From: Desulfobacteraceae bacterium | Lineage (GTDB): Bacteria > Desulfobacterota > Desulfobacteria > Desulfobacterales > SURF-7 | Reading direction: 5' to 3' | Length of the DNA stretch: 5,763 nt | Assembly: GCA_030619585.1 (NCBI GenBank) | Contig: JAUXBD010000117.1 | Coordinates: 1-5,763 of the forward strand | Part shown: piece after piece, positions 1 to 5,443 of the stretch | Position numbering within the stretch: the stretch's first letter is position 1 | How the letters are laid out: the number at the start of each line of letters is the position of its first letter | The notes under the pieces: model-generated | What the model saw: the letters and a program-made list of their open reading frames with translations, nothing else | Told to the model about the DNA's origin: nothing | The model's database searches: none | Translations under genes and position numbers: made by a program

Positions 1-1
1 C

Positions 2-6
2 TGATG
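2..6 (+). promoter_or_regulatory. TGATG stop/start overlap (translational coupling)
   Basis: The bases TGATG contain a TGA in one frame at 2-4 and the ATG of the hmcC-like gene at 4-6. This is a common arrangement for translationally coupled subunit genes. It suggests, without proving, that the preceding gene of the operon ends at base 4. The upstream gene itself is outside the window. Confidence 0.5.
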
Positions 7-1224
7 TCTGAACAAAAAACCACCGCAGCTGACGGAATTATTGCGGTTGACGAAAGTGCAGTTGCTGATAATAAAACTTTGTTTACACCGTTTAATATTA
101 TCTCCGGCATAATTGTAATTGTCGGGCTTGTTCTCACGGTACTAAGATTTACGAAAGGTCTTGGCGCTGTGACCAATCTTTCCGACTCCCAGCCATGGGG
201 AATGTGGATAGGCTTTGACCTTATGTGCGGTGTCGCGCTTGCTGCAGGCGGATATACTACTTCAGCGGCATGTTATCTTTTTGGAATGAAAAAATATCAT
301 TCCGCGGTGAGACCGGCCATACTTACAGCTTTTCTTGGTTATGCTACGGTACTTGTCTCCCTTCTTTACGATGTGGGCAGGCCGGATCGTCTTATGATGG
401 CATATCCGTTCATTGTTCAGCAGGGGACGACGTCACTCCTGTTTGAAGTGGGTTTATGCGTTCTTCTTTATCTTATCGTTCTTTTTCTTGAGTTTACTCC
501 GATCCCTCTTGAATGGCTTGGCCTTAAAAAGGCGCGGGATATAGCAGTAAAAGTGACTCTGGTGCTTACAATATTCGGTGTTGTTCTCTCCACCCTCCAC
601 CAGTCGTCACTTGGCGCTCTTTTTCTGATAGCGCCTTCAAAGCTTCACCCGCTCTGGTATTCACCATATATTGCCGTATTCTTCTTTGTGTCCAGCGTGA
701 TAGCCGGTCTTTCCATGGTGATATTTGAGGGCACCCTTTCACACAAGGCCCTCCATCATAAAATGGATAAAACCTATCTTGAGGAACACAACCCCCTTGT
801 TTTGGGATACGCAAAAGCAGCGGCTTTAGTACTGTTCGGTTATTTTGTCATAAAAATTATGGGTGTTGCTGCCGGTAACAACTGGCATTTGCTCGGCACA
901 CCATACGGTATATGGTTTCTGGTCGAACTGCTGGGATTTGTCGCGTTACCCTGCTTTCTTTACAGTATAGGATCACGTGATAAGAATATAGGGTTAATAA
1001 AATTTACCGCTTTATGGACGGTTATCGGAATTGTTTTAAACAGGCTGAATGTATGCATGATCGCTTTTAACTGGCATCTCCCGCTTGAGGAGCGATATAT
1101 TCCCAGCTGGATGGAGATCGCCCTTTCCATCTTTATGGTGACATGCCTGATGCTTGTTTTCAGATTTATTGCTACATGGATGCCGGTTTTTTACGAACAT
1201 CCGGATTTCAAGGAACGTCATTAA
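4..1224 (+). CDS. hmcC: HmcC-like NrfD/PsrC-family integral membrane subunit of a Hmc/Tmc redox complex
   Basis: 406-residue polytopic membrane protein of the NrfD/PsrC/DsrP family, which in Hmc-type complexes exchanges electrons with the quinone pool and anchors a periplasmic FeS protein and multiheme cytochrome. About ten hydrophobic segments are visible, near residues 31-49, 66-93, 103-123, 143-164, 181-200, 219-242, 266-289, 302-322, 329-349 and 369-392, which is the HmcC/DsrP-type count. Family-like motifs include PWGMWIGFD (64-72), YDVGRPDR (122-129), STLHQSSLG (196-204) and LNRLN (345-349). Asp72 and Glu148 sit inside predicted helices and are candidates for proton handling (inference). 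The N-terminal 28 residues are polar, with no signal peptide. The ATG at 4-6 overlaps a TGA at 2-4, so translation is probably coupled to an upstream gene, expected to be an HmcB-like FeS subunit. Other NrfD relatives (PsrC, DsrP) are less likely because an HmcD-like gene follows 19 bp downstream. Confidence 0.92.
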   Translation: MSEQKTTAADGIIAVDESAVADNKTLFTPFNIISGIIVIVGLVLTVLRFTKGLGAVTNLSDSQPWGMWIGFDLMCGVALAAGGYTTSAACYLFGMKKYHSAVRPAILTAFLGYATVLVSLLYDVGRPDRLMMAYPFIVQQGTTSLLFEVGLCVLLYLIVLFLEFTPIPLEWLGLKKARDIAVKVTLVLTIFGVVLSTLHQSSLGALFLIAPSKLHPLWYSPYIAVFFFVSSVIAGLSMVIFEGTLSHKALHHKMDKTYLEEHNPLVLGYAKAAALVLFGYFVIKIMGVAAGNNWHLLGTPYGIWFLVELLGFVALPCFLYSIGSRDKNIGLIKFTALWTVIGIVLNRLNVCMIAFNWHLPLEERYIPSWMEIALSIFMVTCLMLVFRFIATWMPVFYEHPDFKERH

Positions 1225-1229
1225 AAATT

Positions 1230-1237
1230 GAGGTGAT
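1230..1237 (+). promoter_or_regulatory. Strong ribosome binding site for the hmcD-like gene
   Basis: GAGGTGAT lies 6 bases before the ATG at 1244. This long match to the 16S rRNA 3' end is the main evidence that the 43-residue reading frame is a real gene. Confidence 0.8.
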
Positions 1238-1243
1238 TTATAA

Positions 1244-1375
1244 ATGAAAGAAACACTTTATACTCTTCAGGAATATATGCTTCATACTGAAAGCATTTCC
1301 TACATTATCATGGGCCTGTCTTTAATCTGTGTTGTCTGTTTCTGGTTTTTTCTTACGCAAACAGATGAAGAATAG
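1244..1375 (+). CDS. hmcD: HmcD-like small single-helix membrane subunit
   Basis: 43-residue protein beginning MKETLYTLQEYMLHTE, with one hydrophobic helix at about residues 18-37 and a short acidic tail ending DEE. It is too small for many gene callers but well supported. The ATG lies 6 bases after GAGGTGAT (1230-1237), an eight-base match to the anti-Shine-Dalgarno sequence, and the gene sits 19 bp after the hmcC-like stop. In the hmc operon of Desulfovibrio vulgaris the gene after hmcC is hmcD, a protein of similar size with one membrane helix and no known cofactor. Position, size and topology all agree. It has no cofactor motif, and its two cysteines (29 and 32) lie within the helix. Its role is probably structural, in assembly or stability of the membrane part (inference). 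Confidence 0.8.
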   Translation: MKETLYTLQEYMLHTESISYIIMGLSLICVVCFWFFLTQTDEE

Positions 1376-1436
1376 TCCTTAAGGGTAAAACAGACATATG
1401 AAAAAAACGGTAGCTATTTCCGTAAAGTAAATATTT

Positions 1437-1443
1437 AAGGAGG
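1437..1443 (+). promoter_or_regulatory. Ribosome binding site for the tmcD-like gene
   Basis: A full AAGGAGG consensus 4 bases before the ATG at 1448 fixes the start. The 72-bp gap before it (1376-1447) also holds a CCTTAAGG palindrome at 1377-1384. I see no convincing promoter or terminator there. Confidence 0.75.
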
Positions 1444-1447
1444 CTGT

Positions 1448-2713
1448 ATGGTAGATTCAGTAAACTGGGACTGGACAACAGGTGAAAAACTTGTTTCTGA
1501 TATTAATGAATGGAAAGCCTCGTATAACTGGGTTGAAGAACCTTATGCCAGTCCTGATGGAGAAAAAGTAGCCGCTATTGTCAACACTGATGAAGCGGAA
1601 TTCAATGTATGTGAAAACGGCAAGGCATGGGAAATTGAAGCGCCTTTTGAGAAAGCATGGTGTTTAAGATTTTCGCCGGATGGACGTCTTACAGTCATTG
1701 CTTCCATGGATTCGGCATGGACAGTTGTCGCAGACGGCGAACCGTGGGAAGAAAGCTACGACTTTGTATGGGACATGAGGTTTAGTGAAGACGGCAAAAC
1801 CATTGCCGCGGCCGCCCAACAGGAAGGCGAGTATATGATGGTCAAAGATGGTGTCCCCTGGGAAAACTCCTTTGGTTTCATCACATGCATGGCGTTGAGC
1901 CCTGGCGGTGAAAATACCGCAGCTACTGTTCAGACCGTGCCTTTAGGACAGGCTGAAGTATTCAAGTTCCAGAAAGGATGCTATACTGCCGCAGTAAACG
2001 GTGATGCTTGGGATAAAAATTTTGTAAATGTATGGAACATGTCCTTCAGTCCTGATGGATCTAAACTTGCCGCTGAAGTTCGTTTGAATCTTTATGATTA
2101 CACAATCGTTGTAGACGGCCAACCCTGGGAGCAGACATTCGGATGTGTATGGGAGCCGATTTTTCACCCTGAAAAAGGTACTGTTGTTTCTCCTGTTAGA
2201 ACTGCCGAAGGATGGACCATCGCAGAAGACGGCAATATTATCTGGGACAGCCGGTTCGCACAGGTCTGGCATCAAAAAATCAGTCCTGATGGCAACAAAC
2301 TTGCGGCAATTGTTGCTACTGAATTCGGCAGGTGGACCGTGGCTGTGGATGGAAAAGCCTGGGGTGTCACATTCGGTGATATGGTTACTGATGCTGTTTT
2401 CAGCCCTGACAGTTCCAGGGTTGCCTGCATAGGTACTGAAAATCAGATTTACAAAATTGTTGTGGATGGGAAAGTATGGAACAGTGAGTTTGATATGATA
2501 TGGAAGCCTGTGTTCAGTCCCGACAGTAAAGATGTTATCGTAAAAATTGAAAAAGACGGAAAACGCACCTTTGCTCTGAATAATAAAATCTGGAACCGTA
2601 TGTGTGACGAAGTATGGGATCCTGTTTTCAGCCCGGACGGGAGTAAAATCCTCTGCAGAACCGTTGAGGACGGCAAATATTATAGAAGGATTGTACCTGT
2701 AAGTGAATTTTAG
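1448..2713 (+). CDS. tmcD: TmcD-like tryptophan-rich beta-propeller-type subunit
   Basis: 421-residue soluble protein with no signal peptide or membrane segment, so probably cytoplasmic. It contains 23 tryptophans (about 5.5 percent), most of them in a recurrent pattern. Ten tandem repeats of 38-40 residues follow the scheme DGxxWxxxFxxVWxxxFSPDGxxxAA, starting near residues 20, 58, 97, 135, 185, 224, 262, 302, 341 and 379. The FSPDG core resembles WD40-like/TolB (PD40) propeller blades. TmcD of the Desulfovibrio Tmc complex is described as a tryptophan-rich cytoplasmic protein, and the gene here directly precedes the cytochrome b and HdrD-like subunits, so TmcD is the best call. No heme or FeS motif is present, and the few cysteines are scattered. 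A scaffold role holding TmcB at the membrane or docking a partner is inference. The start is set by AAGGAGG at 1437-1443, 4 bases before the ATG. It lies 72 bp after hmcD. Confidence 0.82.
   Translation: MVDSVNWDWTTGEKLVSDINEWKASYNWVEEPYASPDGEKVAAIVNTDEAEFNVCENGKAWEIEAPFEKAWCLRFSPDGRLTVIASMDSAWTVVADGEPWEESYDFVWDMRFSEDGKTIAAAAQQEGEYMMVKDGVPWENSFGFITCMALSPGGENTAATVQTVPLGQAEVFKFQKGCYTAAVNGDAWDKNFVNVWNMSFSPDGSKLAAEVRLNLYDYTIVVDGQPWEQTFGCVWEPIFHPEKGTVVSPVRTAEGWTIAEDGNIIWDSRFAQVWHQKISPDGNKLAAIVATEFGRWTVAVDGKAWGVTFGDMVTDAVFSPDSSRVACIGTENQIYKIVVDGKVWNSEFDMIWKPVFSPDSKDVIVKIEKDGKRTFALNNKIWNRMCDEVWDPVFSPDGSKILCRTVEDGKYYRRIVPVSEF
1505..2710 (+). repeat. Ten protein-level tandem repeats within the tmcD-like gene
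   Basis: Spacing between successive GxxW starts is 38, 39, 38, 50, 39, 38, 40, 39 and 38 residues. Conserved positions are the first Trp, an aromatic four residues later, a VW-like pair, the FSPDG turn and a small-residue pair (AA). The final repeat is followed by a short closing strand-like tail. Repeat 1 is the most diverged and lacks the DG start. Repeats have diverged strongly at the DNA level, so recent duplication is unlikely. Confidence 0.85.
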
Positions 2714-2736
2714 AGTTAAAAAGGGGAATAAAATAA

Positions 2737-3405
2737 ATGGATGATTTTAACAGCCTTTATAATTTCGTAAGCGGTCCGCTGGTATGGGTTGCCTTTATAG
2801 TGTTTATCTGCGGAAGTATTTACAGGATATATCGATTGTTCTCTCTGGTTAATAAAAAAGAAAAATTCATATATACCATTATGAGTTTTAAATACAGCCT
2901 GAGATCCATAATTCACTGGATTATTCCTTTTGCTTCTTTAAACTGGAGAAAGCATCCTGTGATGACTGTTACCACTTTTTTATTTCATATAGGCCTTGTA
3001 ATAATGCCTCTTTTCCTTGGTGCTCATGTTATTCTATTTAACGACGCGTGGGGTATAAGCTGGTGGACTTTGCCGGACGGCCTTGCTGATACTGTAACTC
3101 TGATTGTTATCACGTGCTGCGTAGTTTTCCTTCTTCGAAGGCTGGTGCTGAGGGAAGTAAAATATGTGACAACGCCATCTGACTTCGTTCTCCTCGCAAT
3201 AGCGGCTGCGCCGTTTATTACAGGCTTTTTTGCCGACCAGCAGTACTGCAATTACCGTTTTTGGCTGATTCTTCATATTCTTTCAGGAGAAATTGTGCTG
3301 GTTGCCATACCGTTTACCCGCCTCAGCCATATGCTTTATGCCGTATTTACGAGAGCGTATATCGGATCGGAATTCGGGAACATAAGACATGCGAGAGACT
3401 GGTAA
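2737..3405 (+). CDS. tmcC: TmcC/HmcE-like cytochrome b membrane subunit (NarI-like)
   Basis: 222-residue membrane protein related to the gamma subunit of respiratory nitrate reductase (NarI) and to HdrE/DsrM-type cytochromes b. Hydrophobic segments lie near residues 13-35, 76-100, 117-135, 149-165 and 175-195, giving five helices. Candidate axial ligands for two b hemes are His84 (FLFHIG) and His97 (GAHVIL) in one helix and His180 (LHILSGE) and His198 (RLSHML) near the last helix. The 18-residue spacing of the second pair matches that of NarI (His187/His205). A basic loop (residues 39-58) and a basic C-terminus (RHARDW) suggest cytoplasmic contact with TmcB. It should carry electrons between the periplasmic or quinone side and the HdrD-like protein encoded next. 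RBS AAGGGG at 2721-2726, 10 bases before the ATG, 23 bp after tmcD. HmcE is an equally valid family name. I use tmcC because of the adjacent tmcD-like gene. Confidence 0.85.
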   Translation: MDDFNSLYNFVSGPLVWVAFIVFICGSIYRIYRLFSLVNKKEKFIYTIMSFKYSLRSIIHWIIPFASLNWRKHPVMTVTTFLFHIGLVIMPLFLGAHVILFNDAWGISWWTLPDGLADTVTLIVITCCVVFLLRRLVLREVKYVTTPSDFVLLAIAAAPFITGFFADQQYCNYRFWLILHILSGEIVLVAIPFTRLSHMLYAVFTRAYIGSEFGNIRHARDW

Positions 3406-3456
3406 TATCAATGCTCAGACGGCTGTTCATTGTAAATTGAAAAAGGGAGGATATAG

Positions 3457-4788
3457 ATGGTTTTACCTGTTATAAAAGTTGAGGATAAAATTATTGATGA
3501 TGGGCTTGATAAGGGCATGGAAAAGCTCACTCAGGATAGAATTGAAAATGTAATAGACCAGGTAATGTCAGGTGAAACAGGCGCCCGGCTCAAAGCATAT
3601 GTTGAAACATGCGTGCACTGTGGGCTGTGTTCAGATGCCTGCCATGCGTATCTTTCCAGGGACCGTGATCCCAAGTTCTCTCCTGCCGGAAAAGTAAAAC
3701 GCACAATGAGTGTGATCCTGAAAAAAGGCGGAAAAGTGACGCCTGCGTTTATCAGAGATGCATCGGAAATAGCTTCAACAGAATGTAATGCCTGCAAACG
3801 ATGCGCCATGTACTGCCCCTTTGGAATAGATCCGGCTTATATTATGCTGGTAGTAAGAAGAATCTGCCATCTTTGCGGCGTGACACCTCTCTACATCCAG
3901 GACACTGCCCACAGCCATGCTGTTACGCAGAACCAGATGTGGGTAAAAGAGGATGAGTGGATCGACACTCTGCAGTGGCAGGAAGAGGACGCCCGGGAAG
4001 AGATGCCCAATCTAAGAATTCCTCTTGATAAGGAAGGGGCCGATTTTATGTATTCTGTTATAGGCCCTGAACCCAAGTTTCTGGCAGGTCTTATCTACCA
4101 GGCTGCATATATTTTCAATGTTGCCGGGCTTAACTGGACAATGCCGTCTTTTCCAGGGTGGGATAACAGTGATATGGCCATGTATACCGGTGACAATGAA
4201 ATTATGGGCCGAAATAAAAGATTTCATTTTGAGGCGGCTCAAAGGCTCAAAGTTAAAAGGATTGTCATGGGAGAATGCGGTCATGCTTTTCGTTCAGTTT
4301 ATGATATGGGCAACCGCTGGCTGTCATGGGCGATGCCGCCCGTACCGATGGTGCATGCCATTGAGTTTTATTATGAACTTTTAACCACAGGAAAAATAAA
4401 AGTTAAAGAAAAGTATAAAAAATCGGTGACGCTTCATGATCCGTGCAATGTTGTGAGAGGACGGGGGCTTCATGAAAAAGCTCGTTACGTAATAAATGAA
4501 CTTTGCGAAGATTTCAGAGAGATGCACCCGAACCGCGAACACAATTACTGCTGTAACGCGGGCGGCGGTGTTATTAACTGTGGTCCTCCGTTTAAAAATA
4601 AGCGCGTGGCCAATAACCGGGTTAAAGCAAAACAGTGCGCTGACACCGGCGCTGAGATACTTATTACACCCTGTCATAACTGCCACAGCGGCATGGAGGA
4701 TATTGTTTTAGGTTATAAACTAGACATGCATGTTAAGTTTATCAGTGATATTATGTACGAGGTAATGGAGAAACCGGAAATCGGATAA
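3457..4788 (+). CDS. tmcB: TmcB/HmcF-like HdrD-related iron-sulfur protein
   Basis: 443-residue cytoplasmic iron-sulfur protein, the catalytic-like arm of the complex. Two ferredoxin-type [4Fe-4S] motifs CxxCxxCxxxC occur at Cys52/55/58/62 and Cys110/113/116/120, the second followed by Pro in the usual way. The C-terminal half carries one complete CCG (cysteine-rich) motif: Cys330 in LHDPCN, Cys365-Cys366 in YCCNAGGG, and Cys406/Cys409 in CHNC. In HdrB/HdrD this motif binds a noncubane [4Fe-4S] cluster that reduces the heterodisulfide. Only a remnant of a first CCG domain is seen (Cys274 in MGECGHAFRS). An extra CxxC is at 137/140. Membrane helices are absent, so it must dock on TmcC. RBS AAAGGGAGG (3442-3450) is 6 bases from the ATG, 51 bp after tmcC. 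The natural substrate is unknown for Hmc/Tmc proteins and may be a thiol/disulfide such as DsrC. HmcF is the alternative name. Confidence 0.86.
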   Translation: MVLPVIKVEDKIIDDGLDKGMEKLTQDRIENVIDQVMSGETGARLKAYVETCVHCGLCSDACHAYLSRDRDPKFSPAGKVKRTMSVILKKGGKVTPAFIRDASEIASTECNACKRCAMYCPFGIDPAYIMLVVRRICHLCGVTPLYIQDTAHSHAVTQNQMWVKEDEWIDTLQWQEEDAREEMPNLRIPLDKEGADFMYSVIGPEPKFLAGLIYQAAYIFNVAGLNWTMPSFPGWDNSDMAMYTGDNEIMGRNKRFHFEAAQRLKVKRIVMGECGHAFRSVYDMGNRWLSWAMPPVPMVHAIEFYYELLTTGKIKVKEKYKKSVTLHDPCNVVRGRGLHEKARYVINELCEDFREMHPNREHNYCCNAGGGVINCGPPFKNKRVANNRVKAKQCADTGAEILITPCHNCHSGMEDIVLGYKLDMHVKFISDIMYEVMEKPEIG

Positions 4789-4807
4789 TCGGTCAAGAAA
4801 ATTAGTA

Positions 4808-4836
4808 TTGCCAAATTTTTTACTATACGCTTAAAT
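4808..4836 (+). promoter_or_regulatory. Possible sigma70-type promoter before the response regulator gene
   Basis: TTGCCA (4808-4813, five of six to TTGACA), a 17-base spacer, then TTAAAT (4831-4836, four of six to TATAAT). It lies in the longest gap on the + strand (4789-4883) and would start transcription near 4843. No terminator follows tmcB, so read-through from the operon is also likely. AT-rich DNA gives such matches by chance, so this is a weak call. Confidence 0.35.
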
Positions 4837-4863
4837 GAGTTAAACTACCCAACACGCATTTAA
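4831..4863 (+). promoter_or_regulatory. Inverted repeat TTAAATG...CATTTAA in the leader of the response regulator gene
   Basis: TTAAATG at 4831-4837 and CATTTAA at 4857-4863 are perfect 7-base complements separated by 19 bases. The left arm overlaps the possible -10 element and the right arm ends 4 bases before the ribosome binding site, so it could be an operator or a leader hairpin. AT-rich composition makes chance possible. Confidence 0.3.
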
Positions 4864-4883
4864 TAAAAAAGGAGTTGTATAAG

Positions 4884-5396
4884 ATGGCAAAGGCATCAGA
4901 TAAAACAATATTGATCGTTGATGATGAACCGGATGTGCGTAACTTTATTTCAGCGTGTATTGAGGATGCTGGTTTTAATGTGGAAACAGCTAAAAACGGC
5001 GAAGAAGCTCTGGAAATAATTAAAACCAATCCGCCGGATTTAATGACCCTTGATATGATTATGCCGGGGTTGTCCGGAGTTCAGGTTTTACGCAGACTGA
5101 GAAAAATCAAAGAAAGTTCCAAAATGCCCGTAATTGTTATTACCGCTCATGCCAGTGATGAAATGGGAGGAGACGGTATCGAACAGTTTAAGGCCTTTGA
5201 CGCAGGCAAAGGGCCAAAACACATCCTGGAAAAACCTGTAACGCCTGCAAGCCTGGTCAAAGCCATCTGTGGAATACTGAAAGTTGACACGGAAGGTATT
5301 AAAAAACCATCAGAAAAAGATGAAGTAAAGACCATGCTCAACAACTGTGATCCTGATACGCTCAAAAAAATTCGTGAAATGTTGAATAAAAAATGA
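4884..5396 (+). CDS. Single-domain CheY-like response regulator (Rrf1-like position)
   Basis: 170-residue receiver protein. The acidic pair Asp13-Asp14 (ILIVDDE), the phosphoacceptor Asp57 (TLDMIMPG), Thr87 (VITAHA) and Lys117 (LEKPVTP) are all in place, so it should be phosphorylated by a histidine kinase. The receiver ends near residue 132. The remaining ~38 residues form a charged, probably helical tail ending KKIREMLNKK, with no recognisable DNA-binding or enzymatic output domain. The start is the ATG at 4884, 9 bases after AAAGGAG (4868-4874). The TTG at 4875 directly abuts the SD and cannot be used. In D. vulgaris the hmc operon is followed by rrf1 (response regulator) and rrf2. This gene has the rrf1 position, and no rrf2-like gene follows. 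It may tune expression or activity of the complex (inference). The partner kinase is not in the window. Confidence 0.93.
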   Translation: MAKASDKTILIVDDEPDVRNFISACIEDAGFNVETAKNGEEALEIIKTNPPDLMTLDMIMPGLSGVQVLRRLRKIKESSKMPVIVITAHASDEMGGDGIEQFKAFDAGKGPKHILEKPVTPASLVKAICGILKVDTEGIKKPSEKDEVKTMLNNCDPDTLKKIREMLNKK

Positions 5397-5423
5397 ACCC
5401 GGGCAGATGATTTTTCATGGACA

Positions 5424-5443
5424 TTATATAGCTAACTATATGA
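5424..5443. terminator. Weak AT-rich hairpin between convergent genes
   Basis: ATATAG (5426-5431) pairs with CTATAT (5436-5441) around a CTAA loop, with two further weak pairs outside (T-A, T-G). It overlaps the TAG stop of the - strand gene. Being nearly symmetric it could serve both strands, but there is no clear T-run on either side, so a true intrinsic terminator is doubtful. Confidence 0.25.

Noticed and set aside
566..814. 82-codon open frame on the - strand inside the hmcC-like gene
   Set aside because: It is antisense to a clear ten-helix membrane protein and has no family features. It is treated as a shadow.
1407..1423. ACGG...CCGT possible hairpin before the tmcD-like gene
   Set aside because: A stem of only 4 bases with a 9-base loop and no T-run is not distinguishable from chance.
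1398..1430. Ten-codon frame (ATG at 1398) between the hmcD- and tmcD-like genes
   Set aside because: There is no ribosome binding site, it is very short and lysine-rich in AT-rich DNA, and it has no recognisable feature.
1943..2275. 110-codon open frame on the - strand inside the tmcD-like gene
   Set aside because: It lies opposite a strongly patterned repeat protein, its translation shows no domain or helix pattern, and no ribosome binding site is evident. It is a shadow of the real gene.
4672..4686. CHNCH at residues 406-410 of the TmcB-like protein, formally a CxxCH heme c motif
   Set aside because: It is the terminal CxxC of the CCG cluster motif in a protein without a signal peptide, so heme attachment in the periplasm is not expected.
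4875..4883. TTG at 4875 as an upstream start for the response regulator
   Set aside because: It lies directly against the GGAG at 4871-4874, leaving no spacing. The ATG at 4884 has a normal 9-base spacing.
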